Positions 36,980 through 47,400 of a DNA stretch of 64,000 nt are shown here, in pieces. This DNA comes from Ceraceosorus guamensis (lineage: Eukaryota > Basidiomycota > Exobasidiomycetes > Ceraceosorales > Ceraceosoraceae). The notes beneath the pieces are model-generated. The model searched no databases. It was not told where the DNA came from and was given only the letters and a program-made list of their open reading frames with translations. The stretch lies in contig NW_020290015.1 of the NCBI RefSeq assembly GCF_003144195.1, positions 62,001 to 126,000 of the forward strand. The letters run 5' to 3'. Numbering within the stretch: the first letter of the stretch is position 1; every line of letters starts with the position of its first letter. A program made the translations under genes and the position numbers.

Positions 36980-37647
36980 CTAATCCAGAGTTGTCTCGGC
37001 AACGCTGCTGCTTGGCGCAGCTCCTGCGGTCGATCGTGGATTTGACGATGGTACGGGGGCTATTGCGCCTTGAATGAGGTCTGCATGCGTGGGGATGGAG
37101 GAACTTACTTGAGTATGTGCCAGTCGCCCCAGGGGAGAGCGATTGGGGCTCAAAGGAGAATTGCGGGAAGGTACGTGGCCGACTCACCTTCGATGCTCGA
37201 TTCGATCGCGTCGATGCGCGTCGACATTTCGCGCACTGAAGTGCGGTGAAAGTCAGGATACGTTGAGGCGAGGTCGGCAATCACGACTGGTCAAGATAGC
37301 ACAAGCAGAATGCAGCCTTGAGCCGACTCACTTCTCGCCTCCACCTGTTGACTCATCTCTCCGAACCTAGCCTCTAGACTGTCAGCCAGCTTGTCCACCC
37401 ATTCCGTGAGCTCGTGCGGGCTGGAGATGGCAGAGGCATCTGGAAGAGCATGCGGATCCGGTAGCGGTGGCGCGCCTAGACGAGGAGGTGCTGAAGTTGG
37501 CGGTGCGGATTGATCCGACTCTGTTTCCTGCTTCTGCACCTTTTGAACCAGCGGGGTGGGACGAGTGGGTGTGCTGTCCGATGCGTTGCCAGCAGAGGGA
37601 CGCGCGCGAGAACTCGAGGCTAGTGGAGCTCGAGCTGTTGTAGCCAT
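36980..37647 (-). CDS. heat shock factor binding protein 1-like coiled-coil protein (154 aa)
   Basis: Exons are 37647-37332, 37235-37188 and 37080-36980, all with GTGAGTCGG or similar donors and in phase. Residues 79 to about 130 match HSBP1: ELTEWVDKLADSLEARFGEM, then SQQVEARMREMSTRIDAIES and SIEDLIQ. These correspond to the vertebrate coiled coil that forms a trimer, binds the HSF1 trimerisation zipper and also supports WASH complex assembly. The middle exon is only 48 nt and holds the conserved centre. The protein is twice the usual length (about 76 aa) because of a Pro/Ala/Ser-rich N-terminal 78 residues and a short Ser-rich tail. Confidence is high for the coiled coil and moderate for the role. 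Confidence 0.82.
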
Positions 37648-38611
37648 GATGGTGAAGGGCTGAGCTGTAGTTGAGCGAGCGAGATCCTGCACTGAGCCTC
37701 GTGATTGGACGCCGAGATGGTGGTCATGACAGTTAGCTGCAAGTCACGAGTCCCATTCTGACGAGTGTTGGTTTGGCTCGACTGCTGTTTGTTTTGTTTA
37801 CGCTGCTGTATTTAGCTGCCTGTGCATCCGATGTGCGATTCACGAATCATGCACGCACGGCACTGCACATCACGCGGCGCGCCGGACGGTAGCGGTCACG
37901 ATCGAGACACGTGAGTAGTCAGTCACGAGTGTCTCGATCGTGCGAGCCGAGCTCAACGCCTCCAACGGCGAATATATGAGGCGCATGCATCTCAGACCAT
38001 TTTGTACTCATCAGCGACCAGCACCCGCTCATCCACCAACGTCCCTGTCATCAACACGCTGCGTGGTGCATAGGCTCTGCTTTGAGTCGTGCATTGGCTC
38101 TCGCTCTTCCGTTGTGGACCCAAGACTTCTGCCTCGCGCTCGCGTCAACGACTGGCTGGCCAGCTTCTCACACATCCGCAGGCGGGCGGTGCAGGCGTGG
38201 CACACGTTCCCAGCTGACTCGACCGACCCCCAACGGTCTCTCGAGCCCATTCGTGATTGCAGCCCTTCAATGCCAGCCCCATTTGCGCTCTACAGGGGCA
38301 ACGTCTCGCCGCTGCTGCTGTAGAGATTTAGAGACGACCTCTTTGCAACATGCTGTGACGCAACCATTCATCTCGTCGTCTCTTTGCACCACGTTTACAT
38401 CCTTATCGTCCCGACACCTGAGGTGCGAACCTCTCCTTCCACCATCCACTGCTCTTCTCTATTCATCATTTCGACGCTCGACAGTCTCGGGCTTCCGCAG
38501 AAGCGGCAATCGCTCACACGTCCTGAGCAGACGTAGTGCGAAGGCTCGCCTCGCCCGTTGGCTTTGACCCCACCTCACACCATTGGCTGTGCGGTTCCAA
38601 AACCCCTAGAC
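37648..38611. promoter_or_regulatory. divergent promoter of the HSBP1-like and glycosyltransferase genes
   Basis: About 960 bp with TCACGA words at 37740-37750, 37841-37850 and 37919-37930. A perfect 14-bp inverted repeat is described separately. No gene is supported. Confidence 0.5.
37897..37942. repeat. perfect 14-bp inverted repeat
   Basis: CACGATCGAGACAC (37897-37910) and GTGTCTCGATCGTG (37929-37942) are exact reverse complements around an 18-bp spacer that itself contains GTGA and TCAC. It lies about 250 bp upstream of the HSBP1-like start and 670 bp upstream of the glycosyltransferase start. It could be a binding site for a dimeric factor or a cruciform. Confidence 0.85.
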
Positions 38612-40214
38612 ATGCTATACCTCACTGCGGACAAGTTCCCGGTCTGTGAGTCTGCGGTGAGACCAACATGCGTCTGTGACATCTTCTTACGATCGCTACA
38701 CGCTCTGCAGTCGTGCCATTCGGCATCATTGGCTTTTATCGATACTTTTGGTATATGATACGCTTGGCTGCTGCCGTTGTCTATAGACCCATTCCGCCTC
38801 CTCCTAATCCAACATACATCGCTGCAGAAGATGTGACAATGTGAGTAATGATTGTGGCCATCGCTCATCACGAGGATCAAGTGCCAGCCTCTGACGTGGG
38901 GTGGCTTCCACAATTAGCATTGTTCCCACTATCGACGCGGGAGAAGAGTTCAAAGAAGCAGCATTTAGCTGGTTGCAAGGATCGCCTGCTCAGATCATCA
39001 TCGTAACGGAACACAAGATGAGAGGGCCCTTGCAAGCACTGGCAAATGAGGTCGACCCCGAAAGGATTACGGTTCTGACGGTGCCCAAGGCCAACAAAAG
39101 GTTGCAGATGGCTCACGGGATACGACACACGGCGACGGACATCATCGTATTCGCAGATGACGATGCCATTTGGCCACCCACCTTATTACCATGGGTCTTG
39201 GCCTGCTTCGAGGACCAAGCTGTTGGTGGTGTGGGGACGTCGCAGCGAGTCAAGCCTATCGGTCACAGGATGACAGTCTGGGAGACATTGGCAGCATTCA
39301 GACTGTCCATCAGGAATTTCGAGATTGCAGCTTCCACGCACATTGACGGTGGTGTGCCCTGCTTGTCGGGTCGAACAGCCGCGTATCGCACCGTCATTCT
39401 GAAGGATCCTGCTTTCCTGCACGGCTTTACAAACGACTACTGGTTGGGCAAGTATCTCCTCAATTCAGGCGATGACAAATTCCTCACCCGCTGGCTAGTC
39501 TCGCACGGCTGGCAAACATACATTCAGGTATGTCCCCAGGCCGAGCTGCTGAGCACAATGAAACCGGATTGGCGCTTCCTCAAGCAGGTCTTGCGGTGGA
39601 CCAGGAACACCTGGAGGTCGGACATACGCAGTATCTTCAAGGAGAGGCATATCTGGACCTCCCACCCCTTTGTAGCCTACAGCATGGTGGACAAGTTCAT
39701 CAATCCCCTCACCCTTTTGGTTGGACCTTGTTTGGTCGCCTACCTGATCGTCAAGAGCACGCGTCCAGTCGAAGACGGGGGATATCATCTGCCTGCATGG
39801 AACATCATCATCTCCTACTTTGTCTGGATCATGGCCACCAGAACGGCAAAGCTTTTGCCCCACTTGTGGTACAGACCTCAAGACATCATCTACGTTCCAG
39901 CTTTCATCCTCTTCGGTTACTACTTCTCCATCATGAAGATTTACGCGCTCTTCACTCTGCACGAGACTGGATGGGGAACGAGAGCGGGCATTGGCGAGCC
40001 CGAAAAAGCTGGTCAAGCTGCTGCTGAGGCGGATGTCGCTGGTGCGCCATACGCGGGCGAGCGCCCTCTCGCTGCTGCGCAGCACAGCGGTCAGAATGCA
40101 GAGTCGCGATCTAGCACGAGCAACGGCGCTAGGATGGGCGAAGCATACGCTCTCAAGTACCACCCAACGCAATATTCCCAAGATTCTGTCGAATTGGGAG
40201 CTCTGAGGAGATAA
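38612..40214 (+). CDS. family 2 glycosyltransferase, Cps1/hyaluronan synthase-like membrane protein (486 aa)
   Basis: Probable processive polysaccharide synthase of the plasma membrane using a UDP-sugar. Exons are 38612-38645, 38711-38840 and 38918-40214; the first two code for the N-terminal membrane segment (PFGIIGFYRYFWYMIRLAA) and RPIPPPPN. The GT2 domain begins DVTIIVPTIDAGEEF. Motifs seen are FADDDAIWP (Asp residues for UDP-sugar and metal), GDDKFLTRW (catalytic base region) and QVLRWTRNTWRS, a (Q/R)XXRW motif of processive synthases. Three or four C-terminal membrane helices follow (LTLLVGPCLVAYLIV, WNIIISYFVWIMA, FILFGYYFSIMKIYALF). The tail is Ala/Ser-rich. Relatives include Cryptococcus Cps1 and pneumococcal Cps3S. 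The first exon is small and easily missed; conservation supports it. Confidence 0.88.
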
Positions 40215-40457
40215 ATTGCAGGCCGAGGCATCACTCTTGCGTACAGCCGTTGCACTCCCGTCATGGGCACAATTCAGCCCTATGCAGTACCAGTCCGATT
40301 TACCCTTGGCTGCCGGGAGGACGCTCGTACAGTTCCCGAATCCTTCAATCGCATCAACTATACCCCGCCTTTGCAGCTTGCAGTATGACGCCGTGGCGTG
40401 ACTCTGCTGGCACGTGTCTGTCATCAATTTGCATGGCATTGAGACGAGGAAAGGGTC

Positions 40458-41984
40458 CTAGCTGAGAGCAACGAGTAACAAGAAAGTGATGATGACGGCC
40501 TGCGAGATGCGAGCGGAGTGTCAGCTTTGACTTGCGTCAGACTCGTCAGATGAGACTCACGCCAAAAATTTTGAGCATCAGCATCCGATTGGACGATACG
40601 TGATGCAGGTATTTGAGCAGCTCCCTCTGCGCTCCCTCCACGTTGAGCCCTACTTCTTCGACGTCGGCATCGATTCTGGGTCCGTGCCAAAAGTCTCCAT
40701 GATCAGTCACTGCAAGAATGAAGACTGCTGAGTTCGCGCATCAACGCCATTTGTCTCACCTAGTGACCATTTCTCCTTGCTCTTGCACCATATGTGCCAA
40801 TTGTCCAAAGATGGAGCCAAGCTCTGAAATGGTGCTCTCGATCGATTCAATTGCAGTGGACCGCTGCTGCATGTATGCATCCTGACGAAGAGCCCAAGAG
40901 AAGCGCCATCAACAAGTCGTCTAGCAAGCACACCTGCAATCGTGACTCACATTGCCTCCGTTCTCCATCAGCTCAAGCTGCTGCTGTTGTTGGCCCATAT
41001 CCAGCGTCAGAAACTCCCCACCTCCTTTCGCCTTTGAATCGTACCCATCATAAGCTGCCTGCGTTGGGTCGTATCCTTGCTGGGGTGCTGATCTTGCAGC
41101 CACTTGACTTTGACTCGATCCAGCTCTGGGAGTGTAGAGCGGGGAGTCTGGTGGTACACCGAGGCGAGAACGAAGGACTATGATCGGGTGAGTTCTTTTG
41201 GCCTCAGCCGAATGCGCAATGATTCCGGACCGCATTTGCACGCTCGCAGCACTCACTCGAGTTGGCTTGAGGTGGTGCTGGAGCTGCTCCGCCGTTGAAG
41301 GCAAATTGGTCAGTCCGCTCTCTCGATGCTTTCATGTTCTTGTAAGCGTTGCAAATGTTGCCCTGTTAGCTACATTGCGCGGCTTCACAGCGATTTCATC
41401 TTAAAGACTCACCTTTGTCCTGACCTCCAACACTTCCTGAAAAGCGCTCGTAGTCCCAGCCAATCTGCTCTGGAGCAAAGTGACCACATTACCTCTGTGT
41501 TCTTCCCCCTTGTCCTTCTTGCCTGATGGCGCCGCCCTTTGATGCTTGCCGAAGGATTGGAGCTGACCCAGTTGTTGGTTGATCGACGCTAAGTCGTGCT
41601 TGATGATGTACGTCAGTTCGCTAATCTCGACGGGTCGATCGTCGAAGAGGGTCTTGCGCTTCGCCACTACAAGCGATGGCGTCGAACAGCAGTGTGCATC
41701 AGTCAGCAAGCTCCTCGACTCTTGCTCGACGAGCCAGCTGGGCGACCAACATTCCACTCACGCTCAGCAAGTCTTCCCAACTTGGCGCTCGTCTCTGCGA
41801 TCTCCTTGGCCACAGATGCAGCCCTCTTTGCAAACTCGCTCCTTTCTGCTGGAGTCTTTTTGCGATTGTTCCCTCCATCAGCAAGCAGTCTGCTGGACGA
41901 TCCAGAGGCTTGGGTGTGGGACTCTACGAGCGAAAGGAACTCGTGCGTGCGATCGCGATACCGCGCGGTAGATGCTGATGACAT
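40458..41984 (-). CDS. SED5: Golgi Qa-SNARE, syntaxin-5/Sed5 homologue (354 aa)
   Basis: Target SNARE for ER-to-Golgi and intra-Golgi fusion. Seven exons: 41984-41762, 41666-41413, 41338-41257, 41177-40951, 40881-40760, 40675-40561 and 40499-40458. All junctions keep frame. The N-terminal YRDRTHEFLSLV is the short peptide that binds the SM protein Sly1. The syntaxin-5 Habc region follows (FAKRAASVAKEIAETSAKL, then FDDRPVEISELTYIIKHDL). The Qa SNARE motif is RSTAIESIESTISELGSIFG, then QLAHMVQEQGEMVTRID, with the central-layer Gln. A single C-terminal anchor of about 17 residues follows (KIFGAVIITFLLLVALS). The last exon has 14 codons and supplies most of the membrane anchor. Length fits the family. 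Confidence 0.94.
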
Positions 41985-42618
41985 TTCGCAAGACGGAAAC
42001 AATCGAAGGGGAGAGTCTGGACGTCGTGGCAGATGAATAGAGAGAGATCAGCGCAAAGAGGTATGGTGCGGGCTAATGGGACGATTCACGCTGGGGGTTT
42101 TGGGTTTGTCGGTGGTGATAGTTGTACACCACCTGCCTGGTCCCTGTGCTGATTTCTCCTGTAGATTGACGCGCGGCGGGCGACTCCAGCACGCGGTGAG
42201 TACGGCAGCAGCATCAGCAAGACAGGCAAGACAGGCCGAGTGGCTCGCTCCATCACGAATTGTTGCGCGCAGCGCCGCGCAAGCGAATCTCGAACCAAAA
42301 TCATTGAACGGGCGAGACGGTCACGTGCTAGCTTCGGCACGCGTGCGCCTCCACATGCTGGTGTTCGACAGCATGCCATATACTCGTGACTGTAGCTGCG
42401 TATCCTGTTGGGGTTCACGAGACAAAGTTTTCTCAAACGCAGCCTCCGGCATACACGTACCCCGCCATCTCGATTGCAATTGCAATCGCAATCGCAATCA
42501 TTCACATCCTCACCTGCGTTGCCCCCTCTCAGCACAGCTAAATTGCGGCGCGAACGGAATCCTTTGTAGCCGCTTGAACCCTGGCATCACTGTCGCACAT
42601 ACAGACTTAGTCTTCATC
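41985..42618. promoter_or_regulatory. divergent promoter of SED5 and the dehydrogenase gene
   Basis: 634 bp between start codons. The motif CAATTGCAATCGCAATCGCA (about 42476-42497) is a short tandem repeat of GCAATC/GCAATT, about 120 bp upstream of the dehydrogenase ATG. No gene is supported. Confidence 0.45.
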
Positions 42619-44358
42619 ATGAGCACCAGCCGGCCTTACACTGTTCGATGGGGCATTCTTGCGACTGGCGGGTAAGTCAGCGAGTATCGGTCAGCATCTC
42701 ATGGTCCGCATGACTCACACCTTCGCAAACACTTCATTGACGCAGCATCGCCAAAAAATTTGCCGGCGATTTGTTGGTGGACCCAGCGACAAGGGACGCG
42801 CAGGACGTTTCTCACCAAATCGTAGCCGTCGCTTCATCCTCCTCTGCCGAGCGAGCTCAGGCTTTCATAGAGTCTGATCTTGAATGGGCAGCGAAAACGA
42901 AAGTGGGGAAGCCTCACGCATATGGCAGTTATGAGGAAATGTTGAAGGACGAGCAGGTACAAATCGTGTACGTTGCCACGCCCCACAGCCATCACTACGC
43001 AAATGTCCTGCAATGCTTGGACGCGGGCAAGCATGTATGCTGTGAGGTGAGAGTGCTCGGCGCAGCGCCTCTGACTTTTGACTCTGCTACTGAAATGCAC
43101 GTGGTTCGTCTTGCAGAAACCTTTCACCATCAATGCAGAGCAGACCAAGCATCTGGTCGACGTCGCTCGCTCAAAGGTGAGCTTAAAGTGAATGAGCGCC
43201 AAGCTCCGCGAAGGGCTCCAGCTGATCGGTTGCCTGTGCTCCGTTGCCATTTCGCAGAAGTTGTTCCTAATGGAGGCCATGTGGATCCGCTTCTTTCCCA
43301 TAGTGCGAGAGATTCAGCGCCTGCTTCACGAGGAGAAAGTGCTCGGAAAGCTGCACCGCGCTCATTCGGAGCTCGGTGTCCACTTCGACAACGCCACACC
43401 GGAGCACAGGCTGCTCAATCCGGAGTTGGGAGGTGGCGCTCTGCTGGATTTGGGCATTTATCCGCTCACTTGGCAGCTTCTGACCTTGTTTGAGGATCCC
43501 AGGTAAGTTGAATGTCGCGTTTCGTGCTCGCGGCCCCGGCTGACCGGCCCGTACTCCCAGCAACGAGCGTCAAGCTCCCAGCATCACTTCAAACGTCCTT
43601 AAGCATCCCGTCACTGGCGTCGACGAATTTACTTCTTTGATTCTCAACTTCGAAAAGGGTCACACGCAAGGAATGTTGACTGCAAACGTGAGCCCATTTC
43701 ACGAGCACTTCACAGATCTGCTGGCGAGATTGACTGAATCGCTTCCCTTCGCGTCGCGGCGCCCGCCACCTGCGACAACAGTTCACAGTGCGCACCCACT
43801 CCCAGCAGCACACGCTGATTCAAGGAGAAAAGGGAGACTTGACGGTTCACTGGGCTCCTTTCAGGCCGACGGCTTTCACTATTACTCTGCGTAAGAATTC
43901 GGACGAACTGGGCGAGCCGAGGACGACAGAGTTTGACATCCCAGGCGGTCATGGGTGAGTCGCTTGAACGGAACGGCAGCGCCGTCTCCATCTGTAGCAA
44001 AGTCTGGCACTTGGTGACCTCATTCCGCTCGTTCGCCCATCATGCAGCATGTTCTGGGTGCGTTCCGAGCTAGTTTTATGTCACACACATCGAGTCCGGC
44101 TGACAGGCACCTACTGCATCCCACAGGAAGCCGATGCTTGCTCTAGGGCCCTCAGAGATGGCAAACTCGAGGCGGACCTGCATCCCCTTTGTGAGCATCG
44201 TCGCCGTGCATCATCGTGAACCTCCATGAACTGACTGTCTCTGCTTCACGTCTTCTATCTCAGCAAACTCCATCTTCACCATGGAGATCATGGATCAAGT
44301 GCGAGCGTCCGCCAACTTGAAATATCCTGAGTCCATCGAAGCTGTGCATAGGTCATGA
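42619..44358 (+). CDS. Gfo/Idh/MocA-family NAD(P)-dependent dehydrogenase (375 aa)
   Basis: Likely a dihydrodiol/D-xylose dehydrogenase-type sugar or diol oxidoreductase. Nine exons: 42619-42671, 42746-43046, 43117-43176, 43258-43502, 43561-43687, 43782-43954, 44048-44057, 44127-44190 and 44264-44358, all in phase. The Rossmann start is WGILATGGIAKKF. VYVATPHSHHYANVLQCLDA precedes GKHVCCEKPFTIN with the family EKP motif, and LMEAMWIRFFP and LLDLGIYPLTW are also typical of this family. The seventh exon is only 10 nt and supplies MFW between GGHG and EADACSRAL, matching relatives that read GHGMFWEAD. The stop at 44356-44358 is the simplest end; a possible donor inside the last codons could add another exon. 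The exact substrate is not predictable. Confidence 0.85.
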
Positions 44359-44486
44359 TCGCGGGCACCAAGATTACAGTGATGAAATCTTCATTCCAGA
44401 TTGCACGAGTTCAGGAAGCATTGCTGCAAAGTGTCTTCACAAAAAGTCCGAAAGATGTGCATGCGAATGACGCCAAAACCTGAGCC

Positions 44487-47400
44487 CTATTGGCGACCAG
44501 AACGTCGCTGGCTTCTGTTGCGCTCGCGCTCGCCTCCCGAAGACCTCCCTCCACCTGCGTTTGATCTCTCCTGTTGGCTGCGTGGCCCGCGAGGCTCGCT
44601 GCCACTTCCATGACGGCGGTCTCGCTCTCTGGTTCTAGACGGGCCATCATTACTCGCTCCCGCCTGAGCTCGCGAGTCGTCGCGCCCGTGACCTCGCGCT
44701 CCTCGTTCACCGCTCCTGCCGTTGCTTGGTACACGCGGCTCCCGCGCATCTACGGACTCGCGAGACGATGTGGCTGGCTCCGCCTCGCGCTGTCGCTGCC
44801 AATTGGGACCTTTTGGCACAGGGCGAGCGTTGTCAGACGCGGATCTTTGGAGCGCTTGTTCGTGAGGACGACCTCCGCCTCCACCCAGGATGCTGATGCC
44901 TCTGCCTGATGGCGGGTCAGCCCCGCGCGCCGCTTTTGAATCTTGCTCTTGTTGCTGCGAGGTCGATGGCCGCCTGGATTGTGCGTCTAATTTAGGACCC
45001 GACGGGGTAGATCTGACATCCGATCGACTCGCGGGCGGAGAGAGCTGTCCCTTCCTTGGTCCGCTGGGTGTTGTTGCTTGGTTGTCGTTGCGGTCGCGGA
45101 CTTCCGCTTCCACACCCACGCGATTGCTAGCTCTGCTGCGATCTAACTTTGCGCGCTTGCTATCGCCTGCTCTGTCAGCCTCTTCGCGGGTAGGCTGCGC
45201 AGCAATCTGTGTCAGCAACGCTACGACGCTGCAGCGCGAAGAGCAGTCGATTGAGACTCACTGTCCCTGAAGCAACTTTGCCCTCCTGATCGCTTGCGCC
45301 AAACCGATCAGCCAAAGTACGTTTATGACTGCTGGTGGGTTGAGCAGCATCTTCATGGCCACGTCCGTTTCGATCGGCATTTCCAGCGGTCTCTCTCGGC
45401 GTGGGCTTGGCGGTCGACTTTGAGCCCAGATCCAAAGCACGAGCCTCTGCGTCAGGGTCCTCGCGGCGGCGTCGATCATCTGCTCGGTGTATTGTAGTGC
45501 GCGTGTCGCTCTCTTCAGACGGGACTGCCTCTCGTACTCTGCGATCTGCGTAGCGCGAAACTCGTGGCACCTCATCCAAGCGAGAATCACGCCCACTTCC
45601 GCCCCTCGCTGCGCTCCTGTCCATTTCCCTTTCTGTCTCTCGCGGTCGCGGACGGTTTTGACTGTCTCGAGCTTGGGGCACGGTGTCGTCACTATCGCGA
45701 ATAGATTCACGTTCTCGATCAGTAAGTCGCTCCCGATTCGAGTCGCGCCCGCGGTCCTTGCTCTCTCGCGACCTAGACGAGTCCACGCTCGGGGCCCGGC
45801 TGTCACGTGCAGGCGACACGTTCCTCGATGAAGCTCGAGGTGCAGATGTGGGGGTAGGATGCCCTTCACGTGCGGTTGAATCTTTGGCCGGTCGTGGTGT
45901 CGAGTTGCCCTGTGCTCGGTCGCGTGCAGCTTGAGCGCCAACAGTGTCAGCAGGCCTTTGCGGCGCCACCATAGTGTCTGCGGCCGCTTGCCTGGCAGCT
46001 GTTGAGGTGGGCGTACTATTGCCGACGGCCTGACGTGGATGTTTGGGCAAATCGGACCGAGGTGCAGAAGGCGGTGGTCGGTCTCGCTCAGCGGTGCGGG
46101 CTGGGGGTCGAGGCGGCAACGAAGAAGACCCAGCGCGATCAAGAGCAGGCCTGGATGCAGACGCATCGGTAGAAGTGGCTGGGTGGTCATTGGCGTCAGT
46201 AGGCCTCGTGGGTGGCGCCTGAGGGGTGCGACCTGGGACACCACGGTCGGCAGCAGGTCCCATCGGCGGCGCGTTGGATTTGGGACGAGTAGGCAGTGGG
46301 CTCGTGTCGTTGAAGCTCTTGGCCGCAGTCGTCTCGCTCGCTTTAGCAGGTGGGGCTACGTTTGCCTTTGCATCCTTGGCACTTTTCGCGACGGCCCTCT
46401 CAGCCTCGGCAGCCGCAGCCGCAGCGGACTGGGCAGGGGGATCCGACTTGAACTTCCAGACAGGGAGCCAGGCGCTTTGACCTTTCTTGAGAGTTGCAAG
46501 TAGGCCTTGGCCTAGGACTTTCAGGTCACCTCGATCTTCCTCGTCGACAAGCTTTTGCACTGCTAGACACAAAACCTTGCCGTGGTGCTCGTCCAAGGGG
46601 AAGTATTGCGCGATTCGCGTCATGACGACAATGACATTGCGAAGACGCATATACTCGGATGACGCCAGGCACAGCTCAAAGGCCTGCGCAAATATATTCA
46701 ATGAAGGGTCAGCTTGGATCAAGGGCATACTGTTGAAGCACTCACCTGAAGCAATGCAATGTGCCACTTGTGGAATAATTGGCGAAAAGACTCCCATGGC
46801 AGACTCTGCGCGATGGTCCACCTCGGCCGGAATCCGGGCAGCTCTGCGCCGACCGCTTCCTTGGCATATACTGCCTCATCAACATGCCATGCAGAAAGAT
46901 CAGAGAGCACTTGCTGGAGGAATCGAGCATAGTTGCGTGCCTCGTTCTCCGTGCATGCGAAGATGATGGGAGCAACGTGGTCCACGAAGATCCTGTCGTA
47001 TGTCATCAGCGAAGAGAAATTCGTCGTGCCGTTGGCGTGCATCAGGCGTATGAATCGACCGGCAAAGATTGCGTCGGTAGGCGAGAGCAGCGCGCGTGGT
47101 AGAATGCAATGCTCCAGAAGTTGCGCCACAAGCTGAGCTCTTTCTGTCGGCGTGGAAATGTGCGCTGTTATGTCGCGGAGCGGAAGCGGCAAGATCAGCA
47201 AGAGGTGAGATTGAGTGCTCTGGCTAGGCTAGAGCAGACTCACCAAACCAGTGCCCTTTCTCCACTGCGAGGCGACGCCGAGTGGCAGAGTGGGCGAGGG
47301 TCTGCGCTTTGAGTTCAGCTTTGAGATGCGACAGGACTTCAAGCGCATGGTCCCTTGTCTTAAGGTTGCCGCGGCGTTCATGGTCGTTCGCTTTCGCCAG

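Noticed and set aside
39526-39540. A donor-like CAGGTATGT in the glycosyltransferase
   Set aside because: Reading through gives the conserved block before the QVLRW motif, so it is coding sequence.
39495-40439. A 314-residue minus-strand open frame under the glycosyltransferase
   Set aside because: It is a mirror of the conserved plus-strand exon; no motif and no promoter or splice logic of its own.
45258-46244. A 328-residue second minus-strand frame within THO2
   Set aside because: It overlaps the Arg/Ser-rich disordered coding region of THO2 in another frame; low complexity explains its openness.
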